64,000 bases of DNA from Aliarcobacter sp. (GCA_028690445.1 JAQVBE010000015.1:1-64000); one strand, 5' to 3'. Shown: positions 9,838 through 19,067, numbered from the stretch's first letter. A program made the numbers and translations. The notes: a model not told the origin generated them from the letters alone.

Positions 9838-9843
9838 ATTATA
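9838..9843 (-). promoter_or_regulatory. -10 box of a gyrA promoter
   Basis: GATATAAT is read on the minus strand with TATAAT at 9843-9838, placing a transcription start near 9831 and a leader of about 25 bases. No -35 box is visible, which is normal for Campylobacterota sigma-70 promoters. The upstream gene is closed off by a terminator at 9896-9930, so gyrA needs its own promoter. Confidence 0.55.
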
Positions 9844-9895
9844 TCTAAAATGCGCTTAGCATAAGTTGTAATAAAATTAATAAAAATATAAATAT

Positions 9896-9930
9896 AAAAA
9901 AAGGGATAAAAGCATAAACTTTCATCCCTT
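9896..9930 (-). terminator. intrinsic terminator of the DUF465 gene
   Basis: On the minus strand AAGGGATGAAAG and CTTTTATCCCTT (9930-9919 with 9912-9901) form a 12-pair stem with one G-U and a six-base loop, followed by seven T residues. This is a canonical Rho-independent terminator, 20 bases after the stop codon. Confidence 0.85.
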
Positions 9931-9949
9931 ATTTTTAACTAACTAAAAA

Positions 9950-10165
9950 TTAATTTTCACTCTTATATTTAACAATTACAGAATAAATTTCATCTTTTAA
10001 TTTTAATTTTTCTTTTTTCTTAGCTTCAATTTCAAATTGATCAGCATGTGATTCTTCTAGTTTTGCAATAACATCATCTAACTCATTATGTTTTTCAAAA
10101 AGTTTATGAAAGTGTCCATCTTTTTGTTTTAACTCTGTAATTACATCTCTGTATTCGTGAAACAT
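9950..10165 (-). CDS. DUF465 (YdcH-like) small protein
   Basis: A 71-residue, highly charged helical protein matching the DUF465/YdcH family: MFHEYRDVITELKQKD, then HFHKLFEKHNELDDVIAKLE, then a Lys/Glu-rich second helix (EAKKKEKLKLKDEI). It is probably a cytoplasmic helical hairpin; its role is unknown. It is monocistronic, with a strong terminator downstream and argJ ending 72 bases upstream. Confidence 0.8.
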   Translation of the reverse strand: MFHEYRDVITELKQKDGHFHKLFEKHNELDDVIAKLEESHADQFEIEAKKKEKLKLKDEIYSVIVKYKSEN

Positions 10166-10237
10166 TTTGCATCCTATGTATTTAATTTTTTTGCATTATA
10201 CTATCTAAGTACTTAATTTTTTGTAAAAGGTTATTTA

Positions 10238-11419
10238 TTAGCTTCTATAATCTGCGTTAATTTCCACATATTTGTAACCTAAATCACATCCATATGCTGT
10301 AAACTTACCCTCACCTAAACCAATATCACAAATAATTTTATATTTATCTTTTTTTAATACTTCACCAGCTTTAGCTTCAGTTACCGCATCAAAACAAAAT
10401 TCACCTTTATTAAAAACCACTACATCATTATATGAAATAACTAATTTTTCGTCATCACAATCAATTCTTGAAGCACCAATTGTTGAAGCAATTCTTCCAA
10501 AATTTGGATCTTCTCCAAAAAGTGCAGTTTTTACTAATAATGAATTTGATAAAGCTTTTGCAGCAATCATTGCTTGATCTTTTGAAACAGCATTTATAAC
10601 TTCAAAGGCAGCAACTTTTTTTGCCCCCTCACCATCTGCCACCATTAACATAGCCATATCATGCATTACAAGTCTTAAAACTTCTATAAATGCTTCTTTA
10701 TCATAAGCTTTTGAATTGCCATTTGATAAAACCATAACTGTATCATTTGTTGAAGTATCTCCATCAACTGAAATTGCATTAAAAGTAGTTTCACTATTTA
10801 CTTTTAAAGCTTCCATAATATCACTATAAGGTGCATCAGCATCTGTGCAAATAAAACAGAGCATAGTTGCAAGATTTGGATTTATCATTCCAGCACCTTT
10901 AGCAACTGCACCTATTTTAAAAGAAGTACCATCTTCAAGTTTTACTTCATACATACAACTTTTTGGATAAGCATCTGTAGTCATTATTGCTTTTGACAAA
11001 TTTTCACCATTTTTTGAAGTTAAATCGAATCTTTTTGCACCTGCTACGATTTTTTCAATAGGAAGTGGATTTCCAATAACTCCTGTACTACTCATAATTG
11101 GATTAACTAAACCAAAATCTAATTGAGAAAATAAAGTATTAATATTTTCAATACCTTTTCTTCCAGTTAATGCATTTGCATTTTTTGAATTTATTAAAAC
11201 AAAGTTTGTTTTAAATCCTTTTTCATACTGTAAAAAATGTTTTAATGGTGCTGCTTGAAATCTATTTTCAGTAAAAATTGCACCAACAGTACAAGGTTTA
11301 TCACTATAAATAAACCCTAAATCATTATTTCCATTTGGCTTAAGTCCAGCATGAATTCCATCACAATAAAATCCATCTATTTGATCAATATAACCTTTAA
11401 TTGGTAAAATAGTAAACAT
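10238..11419 (-). CDS. argJ: bifunctional ornithine acetyltransferase / N-acetylglutamate synthase
   Basis: Transfers acetyl from N-acetylornithine to glutamate, and often from acetyl-CoA, closing the cyclic arginine pathway. The precursor self-cleaves into two chains. The cleavage and nucleophile Thr185 is in the conserved ATML motif, preceded by AKGAGMI. Other conserved parts are GAIFTENRF, SSTGVIG, DGDTSTNDT and FGEDPNFGRI. I start at ATG 11419 (393 residues): the ATG at 11431 directly abuts the only Shine-Dalgarno (GAGG) and cannot use it. The start lies five bases beyond the channel-gene stop, so the genes are coupled. Confidence 0.95.
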   Translation of the reverse strand: MFTILPIKGYIDQIDGFYCDGIHAGLKPNGNNDLGFIYSDKPCTVGAIFTENRFQAAPLKHFLQYEKGFKTNFVLINSKNANALTGRKGIENINTLFSQLDFGLVNPIMSSTGVIGNPLPIEKIVAGAKRFDLTSKNGENLSKAIMTTDAYPKSCMYEVKLEDGTSFKIGAVAKGAGMINPNLATMLCFICTDADAPYSDIMEALKVNSETTFNAISVDGDTSTNDTVMVLSNGNSKAYDKEAFIEVLRLVMHDMAMLMVADGEGAKKVAAFEVINAVSKDQAMIAAKALSNSLLVKTALFGEDPNFGRIASTIGASRIDCDDEKLVISYNDVVVFNKGEFCFDAVTEAKAGEVLKKDKYKIICDIGLGEGKFTAYGCDLGYKYVEINADYRS

Positions 11420-11423
11420 AATT

Positions 11424-12551
11424 TTATACATCCTCTGGTTTATTAGTTAAATTTATAATCTTTTTAGCTCTTACAATACCTTTTTGAGAACCTACTAACA
11501 ATAATTTACAATTTGCATTTATTGGCATAGCTCCTTTTGGCATTTGTATAAACTTCCCATTTTGTTCTGTTATTCCAATAATTGAAACTTTTAATCTATC
11601 TCTTAAATGTAAATCTTTTATTTCTTTATTTACTACCCATGAATCCTCTGTCACAAAAACTTCTTCCATATCTATTGGAGTATCTCTTTTATATAAGAAT
11701 TCATCAAGAACATTTTCCATATCTGGTCTTATAGCCATTGCTGAAACTCTTTTTGCCATTAAAGAAGGAGTTGCTACAACTTTGTCAGCTCCAAGTTTTT
11801 TAAGTCTAATTTTTTCATTTTGTGTTTCAGCATTTGAGATAATCAAAAAAGGATTTCTTCCTAACTCTTTTTCATAAAGTCTAACAGATGCAATTAAAGT
11901 AATATTATCTGAGATATTTTTTGATAAAGAAATAGCACCTTTTGCTGAACTTAAATGTGATTTTAGAAAAGCAATTTCTTTATAAGGTTCTTCTTTTACA
12001 AAATAAGGATAATTATTTTCTTTCGCAATTTGTTCTATTTGATCACTAGGATCCACAACTACAAAAGGAATATGATTTTCTCTAAATTGTCTTGCCAATT
12101 GAGCTGTATATTCATTGTGATAACAAATCACAAAATGTCTTCTTAATCTTGCTATTTTATAAAGCATTTTTCTTTCCTTTAATAATTCACGTAAAGGTCC
12201 ATTAGCAATAACATCAATTACGATACCAACTGCAAAAATAAGACTTGCAAATCCAGACAACATCAAACATACTGTAAAAACTATAGTTTCATTTCTAAAA
12301 TTTGATTCATTTAATGCACCAAATCCTGTATTAGTTAATGTATATGCTGATTGAAATATTGCATGCATAATAGAATAATCTTCAAGATAAACATATCCCA
12401 AAGTTCCTATCATCATTACAATCTGAATCAATATTAAAGGAAGCCTTAAAGGTTTGAGTTGAGAATAAATTAAGGGATTTAAATCGTATTGAGGTTTGGC
12501 TGTTCTTATTTCCCAGCCAATAGCCTTTTTTACTTTAGTAAAGATGCTCAT
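11424..12551 (-). CDS. two-TM potassium-channel-like protein with TrkA/RCK cytoplasmic region
   Basis: Predicted inner-membrane cation channel subunit of 375 residues. Two membrane helices (about 36-56 and 89-116) flank a pore loop. A cytoplasmic RCK-like Rossmann domain starts near 138 (FVICYHNEYT) and a TrkA-C-like part starts near 285. The filter reads TNTGFGA at 73-79 instead of TVGYGD: the G-F-G core is kept but the usual Asp is Ala. The Rossmann loop lacks the Gly-rich motif, although the Asp after strand 2 (D167 in VVVDPSD) remains. Potassium conduction and ligand are therefore inference. It lies 22 bases after rpmB. Confidence 0.75.
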   Translation of the reverse strand: MSIFTKVKKAIGWEIRTAKPQYDLNPLIYSQLKPLRLPLILIQIVMMIGTLGYVYLEDYSIMHAIFQSAYTLTNTGFGALNESNFRNETIVFTVCLMLSGFASLIFAVGIVIDVIANGPLRELLKERKMLYKIARLRRHFVICYHNEYTAQLARQFRENHIPFVVVDPSDQIEQIAKENNYPYFVKEEPYKEIAFLKSHLSSAKGAISLSKNISDNITLIASVRLYEKELGRNPFLIISNAETQNEKIRLKKLGADKVVATPSLMAKRVSAMAIRPDMENVLDEFLYKRDTPIDMEEVFVTEDSWVVNKEIKDLHLRDRLKVSIIGITEQNGKFIQMPKGAMPINANCKLLLVGSQKGIVRAKKIINLTNKPEDV

Positions 12552-12573
12552 GTAAGCACTTTTCTAGAGCCTT

Positions 12574-12762
12574 TTATGAGTGTTTTTTAAGAGTTCTTAA
12601 CTCTTTTGCAGAAACTTTTAATTTTGTTGTAGTTCCATCATCTAATGTAACTCTAACTGTTCTAATATTTGGTAAAAATCTTCTTTTTGTTCTGTTTTTT
12701 GCGTGACTTACGTTGTTACCAGACATAGGTCCTTTTCCAGAGATTGCACATCTTCTTGCCAT
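12574..12762 (-). CDS. rpmB: 50S ribosomal protein L28
   Basis: A 62-residue basic protein with the L28 hallmark N-terminus [20 protein letters not shown] and the [11 protein letters not shown] segment that contacts 23S rRNA. Length is normal. AAGGAATAC precedes ATG 12762, and a TACAAT -10-like box lies about 45 bases upstream. It separates the glycan cluster from the channel gene and, in this arrangement, is read in the same direction as both. Confidence 0.95.
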   Translation of the reverse strand: MARRCAISGKGPMSGNNVSHAKNRTKRRFLPNIRTVRVTLDDGTTTKLKVSAKELRTLKKHS

Positions 12763-12824
12763 TTTGTATTCCTTCTATAGTGAAAAATATTTGCGTATTG
12801 TACCTTAATTTTCTTAAGTTATAT

Positions 12825-13694
12825 TTAAACATTCTTTATTAACTGGTTAATTTTTTCTAAACTACTTTGAAGAGTAAATTCTAAAGCTAATTTTCTGTTT
12901 TCTTTCTGAATCATTTTTAAATCATTTTCATTTAATAATATAGCATCTATTTTAAAAGCAATACTTTTATCTGTCGGAGAATCCATCGAAGCAAACACAT
13001 CAACTATTTCTTTTGCATCATTATCTAAACTAACAAAAACTACGCACTTACAATACATTGCTTTTATTATATTTGTTGAAAATGATTTATTATAAGTTGG
13101 TAATAAAAATATATCTGAAGTTAAAAACAAGTCCTCAATATTAGGATAATTTTCTAGTAAAATTATTTTATCTTGAAGATTAGAATACTTAGAAATTTGA
13201 AAATTCAAATTAGCAATTTGTTTTTTCTCACCAGCAATTATAATTTTAAAATTACTATAATTAATAGAAGAACAAATATCCAAGAATTCTTTTACTCCCG
13301 ATGATTTAAAGTTTTTTCCAGTAAAAAAAATAAGCTTAGTGTCCAAATCTATTTGTAATTCTTTACAAAGTTTCTCTTTTATCTCTTTTGTTTTTTTATA
13401 TTCAATATTTATACTTGGATAAATTACTTTTATTTTTTCTTGAGAGATTTTAGTTTTTTCAATAATTTTATTCATTAAATCAAAAGAATTTGTAATAGTT
13501 ACTTTTGCATTTTTAATATTTTCAATAGATTTTTCATCTAAAATACCTGTATGAAAATATACATCTGCATACTTCTTTTTACTAAATAAAGAAGATAGTA
13601 AATTTCTTTTTTTTAAAACTTTTATATTTTCTTGTTTTTTTAATTCTTCGATTAACAAACTTGTTGATTTGTATGAGATTGTTATTTTATTCAT
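12825..13694 (-). CDS. glycosyltransferase, GT4-like (glycan cluster, last gene)
   Basis: A 289-residue probable GT-B sugar transferase. The C-terminal half has the GT4 pattern: KLIFFTGKNFKSSGVKEFL, an IIIAGE strand and DLFLTSDIFLLPTYNKSFSTNIIKAM. In that last motif the usual EX7E is degraded to Ser-Phe-Ser...Lys. The N-terminal half is short, so the acceptor domain is reduced. It overlaps the preceding GT2 gene by eight bases, indicating coupling. Donor and acceptor cannot be told; activity is uncertain given the altered motif. Confidence 0.7.
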   Translation of the reverse strand: MNKITISYKSTSLLIEELKKQENIKVLKKRNLLSSLFSKKKYADVYFHTGILDEKSIENIKNAKVTITNSFDLMNKIIEKTKISQEKIKVIYPSINIEYKKTKEIKEKLCKELQIDLDTKLIFFTGKNFKSSGVKEFLDICSSINYSNFKIIIAGEKKQIANLNFQISKYSNLQDKIILLENYPNIEDLFLTSDIFLLPTYNKSFSTNIIKAMYCKCVVFVSLDNDAKEIVDVFASMDSPTDKSIAFKIDAILLNENDLKMIQKENRKLALEFTLQSSLEKINQLIKNV

Positions 13695-14454
13695 CTTTAT
13701 CTTTCTTTATACTCTTTTCATTGTTTAATTCATATAACTTTGCTTCTTTTAAAAAGGCATAATAAGAATTATTTATAGCTGCAATAAATCCTCTTGTTCC
13801 ATTAAAAAATCCTCTTTTGATGAAAAATGATTTAAAAAAAGATAATGGAAAAACAAAAATTAATTTTAATAATGAAGCTTTTTTATTTTTCTCAAATTTT
13901 TCTTGTGCTCGTAAAGAAGAATATTCATTTATTTTATTTAAATGGGTTTTTAAATTCAACGTTCCATAATCATAAATAAAACCTTTAGCTTTTGCTATTT
14001 TACCTTTTACAACTATTGATTCATGAACCAATTTCTCTGGATAAAATCCGACACTTTTTCTGAAAAATCTAATTCTTCTGTTAAATTTTGACTTTTCACT
14101 ATTAAATTTTCCAAGATATAAACTTGAAATCTTTATATTTAATCCATCAATTTTATTTTTATCAATTACATCAATAATCTCTTTTTTCAGTTCATCTGTT
14201 AATTGCTCATCAGCATCAAGATTTAAAACCCATTCATTTGAACATAAACTCTTTGCATACTCTTTTTGATTTGCAAATCCTTTCCACTCTTGATAAAAAA
14301 CTTTATTCGTATATTTCCTTGCAATTTCTAAAGTATTATCGATACTTCCACTATCAACAACTATAATCTCATCAAAATCTTTTACACTTTCTAAAACTCT
14401 TTGAATATGTTTTTCTTCATTCTTACAAATAATGTAAACTGATGCTTTTATCAT
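13687..14454 (-). CDS. glycosyltransferase family 2, WaaE/KdtX-like
   Basis: A 255-residue GT-A fold transferase similar to the LOS core beta-1,4-glucosyltransferases WaaE/KdtX. Features are the nucleotide-binding start SVYIICKNEEKHIQRVLESV, VVDSGSIDNT near 33-41, and the metal-binding DAD at residues 80-82 in NLDADEQ. A hydrophobic/basic patch near 195-215 (LIFVFPLSFFKSFFIKRG) probably attaches it to the inner face of the membrane. It overlaps the upstream deacetylase stop (ATGA) and the downstream gene. A role in LOS core assembly is inferred from family and context. Confidence 0.8.
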   Translation of the reverse strand: MIKASVYIICKNEEKHIQRVLESVKDFDEIIVVDSGSIDNTLEIARKYTNKVFYQEWKGFANQKEYAKSLCSNEWVLNLDADEQLTDELKKEIIDVIDKNKIDGLNIKISSLYLGKFNSEKSKFNRRIRFFRKSVGFYPEKLVHESIVVKGKIAKAKGFIYDYGTLNLKTHLNKINEYSSLRAQEKFEKNKKASLLKLIFVFPLSFFKSFFIKRGFFNGTRGFIAAINNSYYAFLKEAKLYELNNEKSIKKDKDE

Positions 14455-15239
14455 AATTTATTCCTAATTCTAGTAACTTTTAATAAAAAATCTATAAAGC
14501 TTTCTGTTCCTAAAATTCCAATTCTTTTTATTATAAAAGGATTATCATTTTTTTCAAATAAGCCTCTTTTTACTACCGTTGCATTTTTATATCCAATTTC
14601 TTCAACGGACTGAATAATATTATCATTAAATTTTCCATAAGGATAAGCAAATGCTTCGCACTCTTTTTTAGTAATTTTTTCAATTTCTTCTTTAGACTTT
14701 TTAAGTTCAATAAATAATTGTTCATCATTTATTGTTGATAAATTCACATGGGATAAAGTATGTGAACCAAACTCTATTAAACCTGTATTTTGCATTTGTA
14801 AAATTTGTTCATTATTTAATAAATTTGATAAAACAGAAGTATTTTTTTCTTCCCAATGATTTATTGATTGATTTGGGACTAAATAAATAGTTGCTTTAAA
14901 ATTGTATTTTTTTAGAATTGGAAAAGCATTTATAAAATTATCTTCATATCCATCATCAAAAGTAATCACAAAAGATTTATTAGGTATTTCATCTAATTTA
15001 ATAAGTTGGGAAATTGTAAATGAATTCCATTTATTTTCATAAAACCATTTCATTTGTTTTTCAAAATCTTTTGGTTTTACTCTCCATTTATTATGTTTTT
15101 CATTTCCTATATGTTCACAAATACTATGATACATCAAAACTCTGGCTTTTTTATAGCTTTGAGGGATTCTCCACCAATTGTATCTTAAAGAAAAAGCAAT
15201 CAATAACACTAAAATTATACTAATTATATAAATCATCAT
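14451..15239 (-). CDS. membrane-anchored polysaccharide deacetylase (NodB-type), copy 1
   Basis: A 262-residue carbohydrate esterase 4 family protein. One N-terminal membrane helix (about 2-19) is followed by the conserved ARVLMYHSI. The catalytic motifs are present: TFDDGY at 93-98 (D95, D96), SHTLSH with H160 and H164, and YPYG at 199-202. It would remove N- or O-acetyl groups from a sugar, probably outside the inner membrane face. A paralogue lies at 18255-19067. The start is two bases from the upstream GT4 stop. The substrate is not deducible. Confidence 0.82.
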   Translation of the reverse strand: MMIYIISIILVLLIAFSLRYNWWRIPQSYKKARVLMYHSICEHIGNEKHNKWRVKPKDFEKQMKWFYENKWNSFTISQLIKLDEIPNKSFVITFDDGYEDNFINAFPILKKYNFKATIYLVPNQSINHWEEKNTSVLSNLLNNEQILQMQNTGLIEFGSHTLSHVNLSTINDEQLFIELKKSKEEIEKITKKECEAFAYPYGKFNDNIIQSVEEIGYKNATVVKRGLFEKNDNPFIIKRIGILGTESFIDFLLKVTRIRNKL

Positions 15240-15240
15240 A

Positions 15241-16227
15241 TTACTTTAATAAGCTTTTGTATGCTTCTAAATATTTACTTGCCATTTTTTCTATACTATA
15301 CTCATCTTTTTTTTCTTTTACTTTGGCAAATAATTGCTCGTATTTATTATAATTTTCATATACATCTTTTAATTTTTTTGCCAAAGCTTCAACTGAAGTA
15401 TCAAATAATAGATTTTCATCTAAGATTTGTTCACAAATTCCTGTTTTAGTAGATAGTAATATTTTAGAATAATAAATTCCATCAATTGCGGTAAGTCCAT
15501 ATGGTTCAAATAATGAAGCAATAATTTGAACATCTGAACTATATAAATGGTCATTTAAATTATCAACAAATCCAACTATTTTAACTTTGTTTTCTAATTT
15601 TAGTTCTTTAATCAACTCTTTTAATTCTTCTTCTTGCTCACCTCTACCAAAAAGACTTAATTTAAAATCAAAATCTAATAAAGAGACAGCTTTAATTATT
15701 AAATCCATACCTTTTGCAGGAGTTAATCTAGCAGCAGAAACTATGTGAAATTTTTCTTCTTTTTCCAGTAATTTTGGCTCTTTATAAGCCATTCCATTTT
15801 TAATTATAATTGAATTCTTTGATTCAATTATAGAATGTGTATCTTCTAATATACCAACTGCCAAATCAGCTAATGCATATTTTCTCTTTGGTGTTAAAGT
15901 ATGCTTTGTTCCAACAATTGGTATTTTTTTCTTTAAAAAAATTCTAGCATTATACATAACCTCTAATTCTTTTGTATTATGGATATGAATAATATCAGGA
16001 TTAATTTTTTCTATAATTTTTGCTATTTTATATAAAAAGAATGGATTGTATCTATTTTTTTCAAAATCAACTTCGACTAGATTTACACTTTCATCTATAT
16101 AAGGTTTAATTTTATTGCTACTTAATAGATAAACTTTATGTTCTTTTGAAAACTCATTACACAAATCAACACAAACTTTTTCTGTTCCAGCAAATTGAAT
16201 CCAATGTAAAGTATGTAAAATAATCAT
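15241..16227 (-). CDS. glycosyltransferase family 4 (copy C of four)
   Basis: A 328-residue GT-B transferase. The N-terminus HTLHWIQFAGTEKVCVDLC carries the donor/acceptor-loop signature. HIVSAARLTPAKGMDLIIKA and SLFGRGEQEEELKEL mark the C-terminal nucleotide-binding domain. The late motif EPYGLTAID resembles EX7E with Asp for the second Glu. It resembles the 17269-18258 protein closely in length and layout, suggesting duplication. Its ATG overlaps the CgeB-like gene by four bases. Sugar specificity is unknown. Confidence 0.8.
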   Translation of the reverse strand: MIILHTLHWIQFAGTEKVCVDLCNEFSKEHKVYLLSSNKIKPYIDESVNLVEVDFEKNRYNPFFLYKIAKIIEKINPDIIHIHNTKELEVMYNARIFLKKKIPIVGTKHTLTPKRKYALADLAVGILEDTHSIIESKNSIIIKNGMAYKEPKLLEKEEKFHIVSAARLTPAKGMDLIIKAVSLLDFDFKLSLFGRGEQEEELKELIKELKLENKVKIVGFVDNLNDHLYSSDVQIIASLFEPYGLTAIDGIYYSKILLSTKTGICEQILDENLLFDTSVEALAKKLKDVYENYNKYEQLFAKVKEKKDEYSIEKMASKYLEAYKSLLK

Positions 16228-17285
16228 ATCTTTTCACCTTGTTTAAATTTATACTCACTCCACTCATAATTGTTGCAGTTTTTAGCATTAAATAATAACT
16301 CCAACATATACTTTGTAGTTCTTTTTGCACTTGCAATTTCATAAGTTTTAGATTGACCTTTTTTTGCAATATTTATAAATCTATCCTCTTTTAAATAGTA
16401 TTTTAATTTTTCAAAACAATCATTTGGATTATCAAAATAAACTATTTCTTCTTTATCTTTATAAAGTTTTTCAAATCCTCTTATTCTAGGAGAAAATGTA
16501 CAAATACCTGAACCTAAAAATTGAGCCATTCTGTCAGAAGCACCAAGAATCTTATCTTCATTTGTTTTTTCTAAATTATCATCCCTATTAAAATTGATTG
16601 CTATTTTAGTTTTTGCAATTGCTTTATGGAAATCATTACCAAAAATTGATGGATTACCTAATGAAGCAAAAACTTGAAGTTTTATATTTTCCTTATCACA
16701 AAAATCTTTCAATAATACTGCAAATTTTGTTCTAACATCTTCGTTATAATCCCTTGCAATATATATTACATCTTCTGTTTTTTCTATCTCTAAACTTTTA
16801 TCAAAAGCTGGGTCTGAAATATTTGGGAAAAATGAAAATATTGTATTTGAATATTTTTTTGATAAACTTTGTAAATCTTTTGCATTTGCGTAATAAAAAA
16901 CATCTATACAATCTAATTTATCAAAAAAAGTATCTTTTTCTTGTAAATGATCAACATACCATTGTACTATTTTTATTTTTGGTAATAATTTTTTTATAGT
17001 AAGTAAAGTATCTTTATCGATTTTTTCAGCTTTTGCTAAAAATAAAATATCTGCATCAATATTTCTACAAATATCTATCAGCTTTTTATTCATTTTTTTT
17101 AATCCGCTATCTTTTAATCTAAAAAATCGTGAATTTCTTTCTATATCTCTGTAACTAAAATCATAAACAAAATGCCCATTTTGTATTAAGCCGTGGCTTA
17201 TTTTTCTTTCTAGTCCATAAAAAAAGTTCCCATTATCTTTCTCATTAAAAATACCACAATGAACTATTTTATAATGCTTTTGCAT
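16224..17285 (-). CDS. CgeB-like glycosyltransferase
   Basis: A 353-residue protein resembling the CgeB/glycosyltransferase-1-2 family, named after Bacillus spore maturation protein CgeB. Recognisable parts are KIVQWYVDHLQEKDTFFDKLD (about 105-125), the IARDYNEDVRTKF segment, and the C-terminal SDRMAQFLGSGICTFSPRIRGFEKLY that forms the nucleotide-sugar pocket. The family is poorly characterised; transferase activity is inferred. It overlaps the preceding GT4 gene by 17 bases and sits at the centre of a deacetylase-GT4-CgeB-GT4-deacetylase run. Confidence 0.72.
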   Translation of the reverse strand: MQKHYKIVHCGIFNEKDNGNFFYGLERKISHGLIQNGHFVYDFSYRDIERNSRFFRLKDSGLKKMNKKLIDICRNIDADILFLAKAEKIDKDTLLTIKKLLPKIKIVQWYVDHLQEKDTFFDKLDCIDVFYYANAKDLQSLSKKYSNTIFSFFPNISDPAFDKSLEIEKTEDVIYIARDYNEDVRTKFAVLLKDFCDKENIKLQVFASLGNPSIFGNDFHKAIAKTKIAINFNRDDNLEKTNEDKILGASDRMAQFLGSGICTFSPRIRGFEKLYKDKEEIVYFDNPNDCFEKLKYYLKEDRFINIAKKGQSKTYEIASAKRTTKYMLELLFNAKNCNNYEWSEYKFKQGEKI

Positions 17286-18258
17286 CTTTGCAACCTTTAT
17301 AACACTCTAGTAAAATTTTTATATAATCATCAAAATTAAATTTTGAATGAAAATAAATATGCTTATTTTGAAAATCTTCACAATAATAACAATAATTATC
17401 ATGAATTTTTGTAATAATCTCTGAAAAATTATCTATATTAACTAAATAATCTTTATCAAGTATTTCTACAATTCCGCCAACTGGAGTTGAAATAATTATT
17501 GGACTATACAAAATTCCTTCAATTAAAGTCAAAGGCAAACCTTCACTCAATGATGACATAACTTGAAGATGACAATTTAATAAATGTTGAGGGATATTAT
17601 CTTTAAATCCTAAAAGTGAAACTTTTTGATTAAGATTTTTTGAGTTAATTAATTCCTCTAACTTATCTTTTTGATTCCCTTCACCAATAATATTTAAATG
17701 AAAATCAAATTTCAACTTTGAGACCTCTTCTATGAGTCTATCAAAGCCCTTAATCGGATCAAGTCTACCAACTGCTAATATTGTAAATATATTATTTTTA
17801 ACTGGTATTAAATTTTGATTCTTCTTGATTCCAAAATATAAAACTTTACTTGAATGTGTAATTGTATTTGCAACTTTAGAAGATACACTAATCACATTTT
17901 TAATTTTATTAAAAATTTTTCCTTTTCTACTATTATGTTTTGTTGCAATATGTTTAAAAGAAGTAATAAATTTATTGATAAGATAGGTAATTTGAGAAGC
18001 TTTTGCACCGTGAGTGTGAACGATATCATAATTTTTAATTATTTCTGAAATTTCTAGATATAAAAAAGGGTTATATCTTTTATCATAAGATTTATATTCA
18101 TAAATTTCCACTTCATCCGATAATTTATCTTTATATTTACATCCAAAAGGAACAATCAACAAAGTTTCATGTACTTTACTAATCTCATTAATAGAATCGA
18201 CAACTATCTTTTCAACTCCACCATAAATAGTCGAACAACAGAAATAACATATCTTCAT
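17269..18258 (-). CDS. glycosyltransferase family 4 (copy B of four)
   Basis: A 329-residue GT-B transferase. It starts with CCSTIYGGVEKIVVDSINEI and has ILAVGRLDPIKGFDRLIEEV, IIGEGNQKDKLEEL and the EX7E-type EGLPLTLIEG in the UDP-sugar-binding half. That the protein keeps both glutamates, unlike its 15241-16227 paralogue, suggests full activity. It overlaps the upstream deacetylase by four bases (ATGA). The likely place of action is the cytoplasmic membrane face, on LOS or a lipid-linked glycan. Confidence 0.82.
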   Translation of the reverse strand: MKICYFCCSTIYGGVEKIVVDSINEISKVHETLLIVPFGCKYKDKLSDEVEIYEYKSYDKRYNPFLYLEISEIIKNYDIVHTHGAKASQITYLINKFITSFKHIATKHNSRKGKIFNKIKNVISVSSKVANTITHSSKVLYFGIKKNQNLIPVKNNIFTILAVGRLDPIKGFDRLIEEVSKLKFDFHLNIIGEGNQKDKLEELINSKNLNQKVSLLGFKDNIPQHLLNCHLQVMSSLSEGLPLTLIEGILYSPIIISTPVGGIVEILDKDYLVNIDNFSEIITKIHDNYCYYCEDFQNKHIYFHSKFNFDDYIKILLECYKGCKDAKAL

Positions 18259-19067
18259 CTACTTTTTCCCTTTTTCATTTTCAAGATAAATGAAAACAAA
18301 CCTTGCCTTCCACTAACCATAATTCTTGGTATTTCATAATTTGAATATTTTGTTTTATCAAAAACTCCATTTACAGTTGTAGTTGCATTTGTATAGCCTA
18401 AATCTTCAACTATTTTTACAGAATCTTTATCAAAAAAACCAAAAGGATAAGCAAAAGAATTACAAGTTATATTAAAAATCTCTTCAATTTTTTCCTTAGA
18501 CTCTTTTAACTGAATAGTTTTTTCTTCATTAGTAAGTTTTGGCAAATTTACATGGTCCAAAGTATGTGAACCTATCTCAATCAATCCACTATTAATCATT
18601 TCATTAATTTGTTCATTTGAAAGCATTTTTTCATTATTTAATTCATTTGAAGATTGATTTAAATCCTTATCAGTTGCCCAATTTTGTTCAAACCTATTTA
18701 ATACAATATAAATAGTTGCTTTGAATCCATATTTTTCAAGTAATGGGAAGGCATTTATAAAATTATCTTCATATCCATCATCAAAAGTTATTATTATAGA
18801 CTTTTCTGGAATTTGTTCTAAATCTACAAGTTCACTTAATGTATAGCTTTTAAAATTATTATTTTTAAGCCAAATTAATTGTTTCTCAAATTCACTTGGT
18901 TTTACTCTTAGTCTATTAAATTTAGATTTATTTTTAGGTAAATGCTCACTAATCATATGATACATTAAAACTCTTGGATAAGAGTATAAAATATTTTTTC
19001 TCCACCAAGAAAATCTAATAGATAATAAAATTATCCCTAAAATTAAAAAAACAACTATATATATCAT
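18255..19067 (-). CDS. membrane-anchored polysaccharide deacetylase (NodB-type), copy 2
   Basis: A 270-residue paralogue of the 14451-15239 protein with the same architecture. It has one N-terminal membrane helix (about 2-18), PRVLMYHMI, TFDDGY at 94-99, the metal-binding SHTLDH with H168 and H172, and YPFG at 207-210. All metal and catalytic positions visible to me are kept. It overlaps the ligase/polymerase gene by four bases. Two such enzymes in one cluster imply two different acetylated residues or acceptors. Confidence 0.82.
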   Translation of the reverse strand: MIYIVVFLILGIILLSIRFSWWRKNILYSYPRVLMYHMISEHLPKNKSKFNRLRVKPSEFEKQLIWLKNNNFKSYTLSELVDLEQIPEKSIIITFDDGYEDNFINAFPLLEKYGFKATIYIVLNRFEQNWATDKDLNQSSNELNNEKMLSNEQINEMINSGLIEIGSHTLDHVNLPKLTNEEKTIQLKESKEKIEEIFNITCNSFAYPFGFFDKDSVKIVEDLGYTNATTTVNGVFDKTKYSNYEIPRIMVSGRQGLFSFILKMKKGKSR

